Shown: positions 17,149 through 26,111 of the stretch, piece after piece
Numbering within the stretch: position 1 is the first letter of the stretch
Layout of the letters: each line of letters begins with the position of its first letter
Assembly (NCBI RefSeq): GCF_036231945.1
Contig: NZ_CP109599.1
Span: 6,475,501-6,539,500 of the forward strand
Reading direction: 5' to 3'
Origin: Streptomyces sp. NBC_01429
GTDB taxonomy: Bacteria; Actinomycetota; Actinomycetes; Streptomycetales; Streptomycetaceae
Length of the DNA: 64,000 nucleotides
Made by a program: the position numbers and the translations under genes
Notes under the pieces: generated by a model
Database searches by the model: none
What the model saw: only the letters and a program-made list of their open reading frames with translations
What the model was told of the DNA's origin: nothing

Positions 17149-19607
17149 CGCGACGGCGCCCCGGTGCCCCGGGGGACCGGCGGGACGGGTACGGGCTGCC
17201 AGGTCCAGTCGGCCACCTCGGGCAGGTCCGTGCCGTGTTCGCGGATCCAGGCGTGGTGGCGCAGACGGGCGTCCTCCATGGCCTGCCGGGCGTGGGGGGC
17301 GCGTACCGCCAGACCGGGGACGCGGTCGATGACGTCCATGACCAGCCGGTAGCGGTCCAGATCGTTGCGGACCACCATGTCGAAGGGGGTCGTGGTGGTG
17401 CCCGACTCCTTGTAGCCGCGGACATGCAGATTCGCGTGGCCGGGGTGGCGGTAGGCGAGGCGGTGGATCAGCCACGGGTAGCCGTGATAGGCGAAGATCA
17501 CCGGCTTGTCGCGGGTGAACAGTGCCTCGTACTGGCTGTCGGACAGTCCGTGCGGATGCTCCGACGCGGGCAGCAGCCGGGCCAGATCGACCACGTTGAC
17601 GACGCGGACCGCGAGCCGGGGCAGATAGCGGCGGATCAGCAGGGCGGCGGCCAGCACCTCCTGGGTCGGGACATCTCCCGCGCAGGCCAGCACCACATCG
17701 GGTTCCTCGCCCTCCCGCTCCGTCCCGGCCCACTCCCAGACGCCGGCTCCCCGCGCGCAGTGGGAACGCGCCTCGTCCAGGGTGAGCCAGTCGAAGCAGG
17801 GCTGCTTCCCGGCGACGACGACATTGACGTAGTCGCGGCTGTGCAGGATATGTTCGGCCACACAGAGCAGGGTGTTGGTGTCCGGCGGCAGGTAGACCCG
17901 TACGACCTCGGGTGCCTTGTTGAGTACGTGGTCGATGAAGCCGGGGTCCTGGTGGGAGAAGCCGTTGTGGTCCTGGCGCCAGACATGCGAGGTGAGCAGG
18001 TAGTTGAGCGAGGCGACCGGGCGCCGCCAGGGCAGCGCGCGGGACACCTTCAGCCACTTGATGTGCTGGTTGACCATCGAGTCGACGATGTGGACGAACG
18101 CCTCGTAGCAGGAGAAGAGCCCGTGTCGGCCGGTGAGGAGATAGCCCTCCAGCCAGCCCTGGCAGGTGTGTTCGGAGAGGATCTCCATGACCCGGCCGTG
18201 TGGGTCCAGTTGCTCGTCGGTGCCGAGGGTCTCGGCCCGCCATGCCTTTCCCGTGGCCCCGTACAGGGCCTGGAGCCGGTTGGAGGCCGTCTCGTCCGGT
18301 CCGACGACCCGGAAGTCCCGGCGCCCGCGCGTCGCCTCCATGACCGCTTCCAGCAGCTCGCCCAGGACCCGCGTCGGCTCGTGCGCTGTGGCGCCGGGCC
18401 GCTCCACCCGCATGGCGTACGGCTCCAGGGCCGGGACCGGCAGGTCGTGCAGGAGCAGACCGCCGTTGGCGTGCGGGGTGGCACCGAGCCTGCGCGCGCC
18501 GTCGGGGACGCAGGCGAGAACCTGCGGGCGTGGCCGGCCCTCGTGGTCGAACAGCTCCTCAGGCCGGTACGAGCGCAGCCACGCCTCCAGCTGCCGCAGA
18601 TGCTCGGGGTTCTCCCGTACGGCGGACAGCGGCACCTGGTGGGCGCGCCAGGTCCCCTCGACCGGCACCCCGTCGACGGTGACGGGGCCGGTCCAGCCCT
18701 TGGGCGTACGCAGGACGATCACGGGCCAGTGGGGCCGTACGGTGATGCCCATCTGCCGGGCGGCGCGCTGGATGCCGGCGATCCGGTCCAGCGCGGTGTC
18801 CATGGCCTCGGCCATGGCGCGGTGGACCGTGTCCGGGTCGTCGCCGGTGACGTGCAGGACCTCGTGGCCGTAGCCGCGCAGCAGTTCGTCGAGTTCCGTC
18901 TCCGGGATGCGGGCGAGCACGGTGGGGTTGGCGATCTTGTAGCCGTTGAGGTGCAGGATCGGCAGGACCACGCCGTCACGCACCGGGTCGAGGAATTTGT
19001 TGGAGTGCCAGGACGCGGCCAGCGGTCCCGTCTCCGCCTCCCCGTCGCCGATCACGCACGCGACCAGCAGGTCCGGGTTGTCGAACGCGGCGCCGTAGGC
19101 GTGGGAGAGGGAGTAGCCCAGTTCGCCGCCCTCGTGGATCGAGCCGGGTGTCTCGGGTGCGACATGGCTGGGTACGCCGCCGGGGAAGGAGAACTGCCGG
19201 AAGAGACGGGCCATGCCGGCCACGTCCCGGCCGATGTCCGGATAGGTCTCGGTGTAGCTGCCCTCCAGCCAGGAGTTGGCCAGCACCGCGGGACCGCCGT
19301 GGCCGGGCCCCCAGACGCATATCGCGTCCTGTCCGCGCGCCCTGATGATCCGGTTGAGGTGGGTGTGGACCAGGTTCAGTCCCGGGGAGGTGCCCCAGTG
19401 GCCGAGCAGCCGGGGTTTGATGTGCTCGGGGCGCAGCGGCTCGGTGAGCAGGGGATTGGCCAGCAGATATATCTGTCCGACCGCCAGGTAGTTCGCGGCC
19501 CGCCAGTGGGCGACCAGCGCCGCCAGCTCCTCGTCGCCCACCACGGGCGGTACAGACGGTACGGACGGTGCGTGCGATGCGGGTGCGGCTGCGCTCGTCG
19601 CGTGCAT
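17145..19607 (-). CDS. xfp: Phosphoketolase (xylulose 5-phosphate / fructose 6-phosphate)
   Basis: An 820-residue ThDP enzyme of the XFP family, near the normal 790-825. Family sequences are clear: HIKPRLLGHWGTSPGLN, CVWGPGHGGPAVLANSWL, FPGGVPSHVAPETPGSIHEGGELG, VIGDGEAETGPLAASWH, and HQDPGFIDHV near the second half. It splits ketose phosphates with inorganic phosphate to acetyl-phosphate and an aldose phosphate. ATG at MHATS is chosen because GGAGG lies five bases upstream; the GTG four codons earlier overlaps that site. It leads the operon with the HAD and GH65 genes. Acetyl-phosphate would give ATP without respiration, fitting a hypoxia island. Confidence 0.93.
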   Translation of the reverse strand: MHATSAAAPASHAPSVPSVPPVVGDEELAALVAHWRAANYLAVGQIYLLANPLLTEPLRPEHIKPRLLGHWGTSPGLNLVHTHLNRIIRARGQDAICVWGPGHGGPAVLANSWLEGSYTETYPDIGRDVAGMARLFRQFSFPGGVPSHVAPETPGSIHEGGELGYSLSHAYGAAFDNPDLLVACVIGDGEAETGPLAASWHSNKFLDPVRDGVVLPILHLNGYKIANPTVLARIPETELDELLRGYGHEVLHVTGDDPDTVHRAMAEAMDTALDRIAGIQRAARQMGITVRPHWPVIVLRTPKGWTGPVTVDGVPVEGTWRAHQVPLSAVRENPEHLRQLEAWLRSYRPEELFDHEGRPRPQVLACVPDGARRLGATPHANGGLLLHDLPVPALEPYAMRVERPGATAHEPTRVLGELLEAVMEATRGRRDFRVVGPDETASNRLQALYGATGKAWRAETLGTDEQLDPHGRVMEILSEHTCQGWLEGYLLTGRHGLFSCYEAFVHIVDSMVNQHIKWLKVSRALPWRRPVASLNYLLTSHVWRQDHNGFSHQDPGFIDHVLNKAPEVVRVYLPPDTNTLLCVAEHILHSRDYVNVVVAGKQPCFDWLTLDEARSHCARGAGVWEWAGTEREGEEPDVVLACAGDVPTQEVLAAALLIRRYLPRLAVRVVNVVDLARLLPASEHPHGLSDSQYEALFTRDKPVIFAYHGYPWLIHRLAYRHPGHANLHVRGYKESGTTTTPFDMVVRNDLDRYRLVMDVIDRVPGLAVRAPHARQAMEDARLRHHAWIREHGTDLPEVADWTWQPVPVPPVPRGTGAPSR

Positions 19608-19818
19608 GGCTGCCTCCACGAGGGTGGATGTACACCCAGCGTCGCGGCAGGCCGGATTCTCCGGCTAGGGCCGTTCGGGGTACGGAGCGGTGCTGTACGG
19701 GGGTGGGGTGGCCCCGCGCCGCCGCCCCGGTCGGCCCATGCGGCGGACACCGCCCGCGTCGGACGCTGGAAGCGACGTCCGGCACGAGGGATGATCCGCA
19801 GGAACCGAGGTGCGCGCC

Positions 19819-20277
19819 ATGACCATGACGAGGTATGTGTTCGACCAGTTGCCGGCCGAGGGGCGTGAGAGGTTGCGGCGGCTGGCCGTGGACGTGTCCT
19901 TCCCGGACGGCACGCGCATCTTCGAGGAGGGCCGCTGGGCCGACCGGTTCTGGATCATCCGCCGGGGCCAGGTGGCGCTCGACCTGCATGTGCCCGGCCG
20001 GCACGCGGCCGTGGTGGGCACGCTGGGCTCAGGCGATCTGCTCGGCTGGTCATGGCTGCTGCCGCCGTACACCTGGCACCTGGGCGCCGAGGCGGTCCGA
20101 CCGGTCGAGGCCGAGGAGTTCGACGCGACACTCGTACGGGCCCTGTGCGAGGCGGACCCGGTGTTCGGACGCGCCGTCTACCGGGGGGTCGCCGAGGTCG
20201 TGGCCCTACGGCTGCGGGCGAGCCGTACCCGCATGCTGGATCTCTACGGACCGCAGGGCAGCGGCCCGGCCCGGTGA
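19819..20277 (+). CDS. Stand-alone cyclic-nucleotide-binding (cNMP) domain protein
   Basis: A 152-residue Crp-type effector domain: VSFPDGTRIFEEGRWADRFWIIRRGQVAL, then LGSGDLLGWSWLLPPYTWHLGAEAV. The phosphate-binding cassette usual for cAMP (GExAL..R) is not obvious, so the ligand may differ or be absent. There is no DNA-binding domain. ATG at 19819 has GAGG eight bases upstream. It lies between the phosphoketolase operon (divergent) and the DosR-like regulator (same strand, 111-base gap). Relatives occur in mycobacterial and Streptomyces stress clusters. Confidence 0.8.
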   Translation: MTMTRYVFDQLPAEGRERLRRLAVDVSFPDGTRIFEEGRWADRFWIIRRGQVALDLHVPGRHAAVVGTLGSGDLLGWSWLLPPYTWHLGAEAVRPVEAEEFDATLVRALCEADPVFGRAVYRGVAEVVALRLRASRTRMLDLYGPQGSGPAR

Positions 20278-20297
20278 AACCGCCCGGCGGGGTGCCG

Positions 20298-20312
20298 GGG
20301 ACCGGTCGGCCC
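20298..20312. promoter_or_regulatory. Candidate DosR/OsdR-type box upstream of the response regulator
   Basis: GGGACCGGTCGGCCC, of form GGGAC-N5-GGCCC, 77 bases before the regulator start. The same form occurs at 26939-26953 and a looser version at 22979-22993. Mycobacterial DosR boxes are related GGGAC...GTCCC/GGCCC palindromes but with different spacing, so this is tentative. Confidence 0.3.
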
Positions 20313-20388
20313 ATGGCACGCCCCCGGAGACGGGGCCAGGATGGGACGGAGGCTGGTGGCCGGCCCCTTGACAGCGCGGAGGATCGAC

Positions 20389-21099
20389 ATGGACGAGGTG
20401 CGGGAGTTCTCACCGCTTCGGCCGGTCCGGGTGTTCCTGGTCGACGATCACGAAGTGGTCCGGCGCGGCGTGCGGGATCTGCTCGACGCGGAACCGGACA
20501 TCAAGGTGGTGGGCGAAGCCGGATCGAGCGACCACGCGCTGGCCCGGGGGCCCGCGCTCCGGCCCGACGTCGCCGTTCTGGACGTACGGCTGCCGGACGG
20601 CGACGGGATCACCGTCTGCCGGGAACTGCGCTCGCGGCTGCCCGGCCTCGCCTGCCTGATGCTCACCTCGTTCGACGATGACGACGCGCTCCTCGACGCG
20701 ATCATGGCGGGCGCGGCCGGATACGTCCTGAAGGAGATCAAGGGAGCGGATCTGGTGGCCGCCGTGCGCACGGTCGCCTCCGGCCGGTCCATGCTGGACC
20801 CGGCGACGACGGCCCGGCTGATGAACAGCCTGCGCGGCGGGGACCCCGAGGAGGAGCGGGAACCCGACGCGCTGAGCGGCCTGTCCCCCCGCGAACGGGA
20901 AATTCTGGACCTGATCGGGGAAGGACTGACCAATCGCCAGATCGGCGAGCGCCTCTACCTGTCGGAGAAGACGGTCAAGAACCACATCTCGCGACTGCTG
21001 GCCAAAATGGGCGTGGAGCGGCGGATCCAGGCCGCGGTCCTCGCCACCCAGGCTGTGCCGCACCCGGCGGACCCTGGCCACGGTTGCGCACCGCGCTGA
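20389..21099 (+). CDS. osdR: NarL/LuxR-family response regulator, DosR/OsdR-like
   Basis: A 236-residue regulator. Receiver: LVDDHEVVRRGVRDLLDAEPDI, phosphoacceptor Asp65 in AVLDVRLPDGDG, Thr93 in MLTSF, Lys115 in GYVLKEIKG. C-terminal LuxR helix-turn-helix: LSPREREILDLIGEGLTNRQIGERLYLSEKTVKNHISRLLAKMG. Sequence and order resemble Mycobacterium DosR and S. coelicolor OsdR, which control dormancy and stress genes; the neighbouring genes are of that regulon type. ATG has GGAGG six bases upstream. It converges on its likely kinase at 21145-22884. Confidence 0.88.
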   Translation: MDEVREFSPLRPVRVFLVDDHEVVRRGVRDLLDAEPDIKVVGEAGSSDHALARGPALRPDVAVLDVRLPDGDGITVCRELRSRLPGLACLMLTSFDDDDALLDAIMAGAAGYVLKEIKGADLVAAVRTVASGRSMLDPATTARLMNSLRGGDPEEEREPDALSGLSPREREILDLIGEGLTNRQIGERLYLSEKTVKNHISRLLAKMGVERRIQAAVLATQAVPHPADPGHGCAPR

Positions 21100-21144
21100 A
21101 CGCCGGGGTGTACGGGCGCGGTGCTGTACGCCGGGGGTACGGGC

Positions 21145-22884
21145 TCAGCGCGGACCCGTTGGAGCGACGGGGGTGACCGGAACCGTCCACATCAGCCGCG
21201 TACCACCCTCCTCCGGTGCGGTGACGGTCATCTCCCCGCCCAGGCTCCGCGCCCTGCTCGCGAGGTTCTCCAGGCCGCCGCGGTGGCCGCCCGGCGCGAT
21301 CCCGGCGCCGTTGTCCGTGACCGTCAGCGTGAGCCGGCCCTCCCGTACGACCAGAGACACCTCCACGCCGGTGGCGTGCGCGTGCCGGGCGACATTGCTC
21401 AGCGCCTCGTTCAGCACGGCGACGGCGTGCTCGCCGGTCTCCTGCGGCACGTCCGTGTCAACGAGCCCCTCCATGCGCAGTGAAGGCGTGAAGCCGAGAG
21501 AGCGTACCGCCTGCTCCACCAGCAGAGTGATCCGCAGCCGCAGCCCCTGCCGCGCGCCTCCGGTGGTGTGGGAGCGCAGGCCGAAGATGGTCGATCGGAT
21601 GATCTTGATGGTCTCGTCCAGGTCGTCCACCGCGCGCAGCAGCCTCTCCCGCGCCGCCGGGTGGTCGACGAACCGTACGGCGCTCTGGAGCGTCATCCCG
21701 GTGGCGAACAGCCGCTGAATGGCGAGGTCATGCAGGTCGCGGGCGATCCGGTCGCGGTCCTCCAGGAGCGTGAGCTGCTCGGCGGAACGCCGTCGCCCGG
21801 CCAGCTCCATGGCCAGCGCGGCCTGCCCGGCGAAGGCGAGCAGCGGCGCCGTCCCTGCCTCGGTGAACGGGGGGCCGCCGCGTACCCGGGCCAGCAGCAG
21901 TACGCCCCGCGCCCCGTCGTCGGCGATCATCGGCACCGCGACGGCCGGCCCCAGTCCCGCCCACCTCGGCGGCCCGGCCGAGATCCTCGGGTCGTGCTCG
22001 ATATCGGCGCTGACCAGCGGGCGCCCCGCGTGGAGGGCGGCGCCGACGAAGGAACCCTCCCGGGGCAGCACCAGGCCGTCGTGGGCGTCGGCTTCGACCC
22101 CGGTGGCCAGCACGACCCGCAGCACGTCACCGGCGTGGTCGGGGAGCGCCAGCACGCCCAGGTCCGCGGCCAGGATGCGGCGCGCGTGGTCCACGATCAG
22201 CGGCACCACCCGTGTCTCGTCCGCGCCGGAGAGCAGACTCGCCACGATCTCGGCGTTGGCCTCCAGCCAGCGCTGCCGGTCACGGGCCCGCTCGTACAGG
22301 CGGGCGTTGTCGATGGCCACGCCGGCGGCCTCGGCCAGCGTGGTCAGGACGGTCTCGTCCTCACCGTCGAAGTCCCGGCCGCCACGCTTCTCGGTGAGGT
22401 AGAGGTTGCCGAAGACTTCGTCACGCACCCGCACCGGCACTCCGAGGAAGGAGCGCATCGGCGGGTGGCGGGGCGGAAAACCCTGTGACGCCGGATGGCG
22501 GTCCAGTTCCCGCAGCCGCAGCGGCTCGGGGTGCCGGATCAGTTCGCCGAGAAGCCCGTGGCCCTCGGGAAAGTGTCCAATGACCCGGGTCTGCTCCTCG
22601 GTGAGGCCGACCGGTACGAACCGGGAGAGCGTGGTGTCCTCCCCGATGACGCCCAGCGCGCCGTACTCGGCGTCGACCAGGACCACGGCGGCCTCCACGA
22701 TGTGCCGCAGCACCTGCGCCAGATCCAGCTCACGCCCGATCGAGAGCACGGCCTCCAGCAGGCTCTGCGCGGACTCGGGGGCGTCGTGCCGCACGGCGTC
22801 CAGCCGCGCCCGCAGCTCGTTCGGCAGGGCATCGCCCCGCCGGACAGTGCCCGCGTCAGGACCGGGGCTCGCGTCGTCGCCCAC
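21145..22884 (-). CDS. osdK: Double-GAF sensor histidine kinase, DosS/OsdK-like
   Basis: A 579-residue soluble kinase with GAF-A (about 50-195), GAF-B (about 210-365), a HisKA_3 helix with the H-box RIARDLHDLAIQRLFATGM (His385), and an HATPase_c domain (NEALSNVARHA, DNGAGI, GGLENLASRA). GAF-A ends in GFPPRHPPMRSFLGVPVRVR and GNLYLTEKRGG, nearly the same as the haem GAF of DosS; His140 is the probable axial haem ligand, so it should sense oxygen, NO, CO or redox. GTG start with GGAGG upstream. Convergent with the osdR-like gene and divergent from the DUF1876 gene. Confidence 0.88.
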   Translation of the reverse strand: MGDDASPGPDAGTVRRGDALPNELRARLDAVRHDAPESAQSLLEAVLSIGRELDLAQVLRHIVEAAVVLVDAEYGALGVIGEDTTLSRFVPVGLTEEQTRVIGHFPEGHGLLGELIRHPEPLRLRELDRHPASQGFPPRHPPMRSFLGVPVRVRDEVFGNLYLTEKRGGRDFDGEDETVLTTLAEAAGVAIDNARLYERARDRQRWLEANAEIVASLLSGADETRVVPLIVDHARRILAADLGVLALPDHAGDVLRVVLATGVEADAHDGLVLPREGSFVGAALHAGRPLVSADIEHDPRISAGPPRWAGLGPAVAVPMIADDGARGVLLLARVRGGPPFTEAGTAPLLAFAGQAALAMELAGRRRSAEQLTLLEDRDRIARDLHDLAIQRLFATGMTLQSAVRFVDHPAARERLLRAVDDLDETIKIIRSTIFGLRSHTTGGARQGLRLRITLLVEQAVRSLGFTPSLRMEGLVDTDVPQETGEHAVAVLNEALSNVARHAHATGVEVSLVVREGRLTLTVTDNGAGIAPGGHRGGLENLASRARSLGGEMTVTAPEEGGTRLMWTVPVTPVAPTGPR

Positions 22885-22978
22885 CGTTTCCTCCGCCCAG
22901 GTCGCCGGCCCGGATGACGTCCGGCCCTCGACACCGGGCCTCCTTCCAAGGTAGCGACCATCGGTATCCCGGCATCCC

Positions 22979-22993
22979 GGACCCGACCGGCCC
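22979..22993. promoter_or_regulatory. Loose DosR/OsdR-type box between the kinase and DUF1876 genes
   Basis: GGACCCGACCGGCCC matches 11 of 15 positions of the 26939 box. It lies in the divergent promoter region, 95 bases upstream of the kinase start and 73 bases upstream of the DUF1876 start. Weak evidence alone. Confidence 0.25.
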
Positions 22994-23065
22994 TACCCCG
23001 ACGCGAGGTGGACGCGAAGACTCGATGGTGAGTCCCCGAAGCCAGTGACGGCGGGAGCGACAGCC

Positions 23066-23332
23066 ATGCGCACCAAGCAGTGGTCCGTGCAGATCTGCCT
23101 CACGGAAGACGACGACAACACCAGGGCCAGGGCGGTCCTGACTACCGACGACACCTCGCACATCGCGGGGAACGGAGCTGCCCGGCGCAATCCGGTCGAC
23201 CGCGCGGTCCCGGAGATCGGCGACGAACTCGCGGCCAGCCGCGCGCTGGAGGATCTGGCCATTCGCCTGCACGACGTCGCCTCGGACGACATCGTCGAAC
23301 TGGCCGGTCCCGCTCACCCGACCATGGTGTGA
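23066..23332 (+). CDS. DUF1876 protein, Rv1738-like
   Basis: An 88-residue protein: KQWSVQICLTEDDDNTRARAVL, then GNGAARRNPVDRAVPEIGDELAASRALEDLAIRL, matching DUF1876. The mycobacterial member Rv1738 is one of the strongest DosR-regulon genes and has a fold like ribosome hibernation factors, so a role in translation arrest under stress is possible but inferred. ATG with GGGAG upstream; a GTG seven codons earlier is less likely. It is divergent from the DosS-like kinase and ends just before the convergent HTH-flavin gene. Confidence 0.85.
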   Translation: MRTKQWSVQICLTEDDDNTRARAVLTTDDTSHIAGNGAARRNPVDRAVPEIGDELAASRALEDLAIRLHDVASDDIVELAGPAHPTMV

Positions 23333-23369
23333 CTGGAAGCGTGCCACTCTCCGTCCATGACCACGGCCG

Positions 23370-24068
23370 TCAGCGGCTGCGGCGCGCGAGAATCCGGCGT
23401 CCGGTGATCTGCCGGGGAGCGACAGCGATCCACAGTCCGCGCTCGCCGCCCGCCCACGGCGTGGTGTGTGCCTTCTCCTCCAGCCGGAGCACCTGCCCCG
23501 GGTCGGTGACCACCTGTGCGTCGCCGACGACCAGAACGCTCCATCCCTGGCTGAACGCGTCGTCGATATGGTCCACCTCGAAGGCGACCGACCGGCCCAC
23601 CGCCGCTGAGGGCGGGGCTCCCGGTGCCGTACGGTATGCCACCAGGTCACCGTCGACCGTGTAGTTCACCGGGAAGACCGCCGGATCATCGCCGACGGTC
23701 ACCACCACTCTCCCCACCCCGTGGGTCGACAGCAGCCCATGGCACTCCTCGGAACTCAGCGTGACCAGTTCCGGCACAAGGCCCGCCCGGCCGATCCCGG
23801 CGGGAAGATCGGCCGCGGCACCCGCCAGCTCTCCGACCGTGGTCTCCAGCGCGTCCGCGAGACGCAGCAGGAAGCCGGTTCCGGGCGCTGCCGATCCCTC
23901 CTCCACGTACTGGATGTATCCAGGGGCCGAGCCGGCGCGCAGCGCCACGTCCTCGCGCGTGAGCCCCAGCTCCTTCCGCCGTGTCACGATCCGCCGGCCC
24001 AGGTCGGACCGGTGCGTGGCCGAGCCCTCGGGGGCTCGCGCCGGGGTTTTCCCCGGGTTCTCCGGCAT
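23370..24068 (-). CDS. XRE helix-turn-helix fused to a pyridoxamine-phosphate-oxidase-like flavin domain
   Basis: A 232-residue two-part protein. Residues about 17-75 are an XRE helix-turn-helix (LGRRIVTRRKELGLTREDVALRAGSAPGYIQYVEEG). From about 100 comes a split-barrel PNPOx-like domain (LSSEECHGLLSTHGVGRVVVTVGDDPAVFPVNYTVDGDLVAYRTAPG ... VAFEVDHIDDAFSQGWSVLVVGDA). The barrel should bind flavin or F420, so the protein could be a redox-controlled DNA-binding protein. ATG at MPENPGK chosen: GGAGAGG is eight bases upstream, while the GTG nine bases earlier overlaps that site. A paralogue is at 28996-29676. Confidence 0.85.
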   Translation of the reverse strand: MPENPGKTPARAPEGSATHRSDLGRRIVTRRKELGLTREDVALRAGSAPGYIQYVEEGSAAPGTGFLLRLADALETTVGELAGAAADLPAGIGRAGLVPELVTLSSEECHGLLSTHGVGRVVVTVGDDPAVFPVNYTVDGDLVAYRTAPGAPPSAAVGRSVAFEVDHIDDAFSQGWSVLVVGDAQVVTDPGQVLRLEEKAHTTPWAGGERGLWIAVAPRQITGRRILARRSR

Positions 24069-24116
24069 GGTGTCCACCTCTCCTCGGGCCGCCTGCGTTA
24101 CGTAGGGGCACCTCTG

Positions 24117-25163
24117 TCACGCGGCGGAACGTTCCAGGACGACCTTCAGGGCTCCGCTGTCCGACGGAGCGGAGAACACGCCGTACGCCTCCTCCATCCG
24201 GTCCAGTGCGAAACCATGTGTGACCAGCGACGCGGTGGGCAGCCGGCCCGCGACCGTCATCCCCAGCAGTGTGGGGGTGGAGAAGGTGTCCACCAGCCCG
24301 GTGGTCAGCGTGAGGTCCTTGATCCAGAGGTCTTCGAGATGGAGCACCGCAGGTTTGCCGTGGACCCCGATATTGGCGACGTGCCCGCCGGGGCGCACCA
24401 TCCGGGTGCACATCTCGAAGCTCTCCGGTACGCCCACCGCCTCGATGGTCACATCGGCTCCGGTGCCCCCGGTCAGTTCGGCCACCAGGCTCTCGGGGTC
24501 CTCGGCGGCGTTCACCACGGCGTCGGCACCGAGCCGGCGCGCGTGCTCCAGGCGGGAGGGGGCCAGGTCGATCGCGATGATCCGGCCGGGGCTGAACAGT
24601 CCGGCCGTCGCGATCGCGGCCAGTCCGATGGGTCCCGCGCCGACCACGACGACGGTATCGCCGGGCCGCACACAGCCGTTGAGCACTCCCACTTCGTAGG
24701 CGGTCGGGAAGATGTCGGCGAGAAGCACGGCGTCCTTGCTCGCCAGGGCTCCTGGCAGCGGATGGACGCTGAGATCGGCGAAGGGCAGCCGGGCGTATTC
24801 GGCCTGCGTCCCGTTGATCAGATGGCCCAGTACCCAGCCCCCGCCGCCGAGGCACTGCCCGTAGCGGGCCTCACGGCAGAACCGGCAGCGCCCGCACGCC
24901 GAGATACAGGAGGCCAGCACCCGGTCCCCGGGGCGTACGGTACGGACATCCCGCCCCACCTCGACCACCTCGCCCACGGCTTCGTGCCCGAGCACGGTGC
25001 CGGGGGCGACTTCCGGGACGTCCCCCTTGAGGATGTGCAGATCCGTGCCGCAGATGGTGACGGCGTCGACCCGGATGATCGCGTCGGCCAGGTCCTTGAT
25101 CGCGGGGTCGGGGACATCGTCCCAGGAGGACTGTCCGGGACCGTGGAAGACAAGTGCCTTCAT
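24117..25163 (-). CDS. Zinc-dependent alcohol dehydrogenase (MDR family)
   Basis: A 348-residue medium-chain dehydrogenase. Catalytic zinc ligands are in TICGTDLHILKG and VLGHEAVGEV; the structural zinc lobe is CISACGRCRFCREARYGQC. The NAD fold is VVVVGAGPIGLAAIATAG followed by AIDLAPSRLEHARRLGADAVVNA, with Asp after the beta strand favouring NAD+. Length is typical. Closely related genes occur in Streptomyces stress clusters. The substrate is unknown. It is in a minus-strand run with the Usp and CBS genes upstream, 72 bases away. Confidence 0.9.
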   Translation of the reverse strand: MKALVFHGPGQSSWDDVPDPAIKDLADAIIRVDAVTICGTDLHILKGDVPEVAPGTVLGHEAVGEVVEVGRDVRTVRPGDRVLASCISACGRCRFCREARYGQCLGGGGWVLGHLINGTQAEYARLPFADLSVHPLPGALASKDAVLLADIFPTAYEVGVLNGCVRPGDTVVVVGAGPIGLAAIATAGLFSPGRIIAIDLAPSRLEHARRLGADAVVNAAEDPESLVAELTGGTGADVTIEAVGVPESFEMCTRMVRPGGHVANIGVHGKPAVLHLEDLWIKDLTLTTGLVDTFSTPTLLGMTVAGRLPTASLVTHGFALDRMEEAYGVFSAPSDSGALKVVLERSAA

Positions 25164-25235
25164 GATGTACCTCCTGTACGCGTACGGGGGCGACCCGGCC
25201 TCTCCTGCGCGGGTGCGACCAGGTGCTGTGGCTCC

Positions 25236-26111
25236 TCATCCGTGCGGGACGATCATCACGGGGCACGCCGCGTGGTGCACGGCCGCCGAGAGAACATGCC
25301 CGACCCTCGGTGCGAAAGCGGGTCTGGTCCTGCGGCGGCCGGCGACCAGGAGTCCGGCACCCACGGCGCCCCGGACCACCGCGCGTGCCGGGCTCTCCAT
25401 CGCCACGGTGCTGGTGGTGGGCACGTCCGGGAACTTCTCGCGCCAGGGCCGCAGGGCCTCGGCGAGTTCCTGGCGGGCGTCCTTCGCCGTCTCCTCGGCG
25501 ATGTCCGGATCCTGGCCGCGGCGGGTATACGCGTGGGCGGGCAGGAGATTCCTTCCGTGGACGGCGCGCAGCGCGACACCGCGCCGGGACGCCGTCTCGA
25601 AGGCGAAGGCGAACAGTTCGTCGCAGGGGCCGTGCAGTCCCAGCGCCACCACCACATCGCCGTCGTCCGTGACGGGCGCCGTGTCCTCCCGGGCGCGGAC
25701 GAGGGCTGTCGGGATGTCGCAGCGCGACATGACGCTCAGGCCGATGTCTCCGAGGAAGTAGCTGGCCAGTGGGGCCATGTCCCGGGAGCCGAGGACGAGC
25801 AGCTCGGACTCCGCGGCTGCGTCCAGGAGGGCGTGCACCGGGTCCTGGGCCACCAGATCCTCGACGACGGGCAGCCCCGGGTGGTGCTCCTCGACGATGC
25901 CGAGCGCCTCCCGCAGGATGTGCTCGGCCCAGTAGTTCTGGCCGGACGGCCGATCCGGCCGGATCGACTCCGCCGGTTCGGCGGACAGCAGCACCCACGC
26001 GTGGAGCAGGCGCAGGGTCGCGCCGCGGCTCTCGGCCTCCTGCGCGGCCCAGTGAGTGGCGGACAGCGATTCCGGTGAGCCGTCCAGGCCCACGGTGACG
26101 ACGGGGTTCAT
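25236..26111 (-). CDS. Tandem-domain universal stress protein
   Basis: A 291-residue Usp with two modules: PVVTVGLDGSPESLSATHWA ... LVLGSRDMAPLASYFLGDIGLSVM, then VVVALGLHGPCDELFAFAFETA ... LLVAGRRRTRPAFAPRVGHVLSAAVHHAACPVMIVPHG. The nucleotide motif is partly kept in the first module and weak in the second. ATG start overlaps the stop of the CBS-BON gene by ATGA, so the two are coupled. Part of the stress island. Confidence 0.9.
   Translation of the reverse strand: MNPVVTVGLDGSPESLSATHWAAQEAESRGATLRLLHAWVLLSAEPAESIRPDRPSGQNYWAEHILREALGIVEEHHPGLPVVEDLVAQDPVHALLDAAAESELLVLGSRDMAPLASYFLGDIGLSVMSRCDIPTALVRAREDTAPVTDDGDVVVALGLHGPCDELFAFAFETASRRGVALRAVHGRNLLPAHAYTRRGQDPDIAEETAKDARQELAEALRPWREKFPDVPTTSTVAMESPARAVVRGAVGAGLLVAGRRRTRPAFAPRVGHVLSAAVHHAACPVMIVPHG

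Noticed and set aside
17235..19868. 877-codon open frame on the plus strand
   Set aside because: It is the mirror of the phosphoketolase gene, produced by GC bias at third codon positions. The minus strand has clear XFP motifs.
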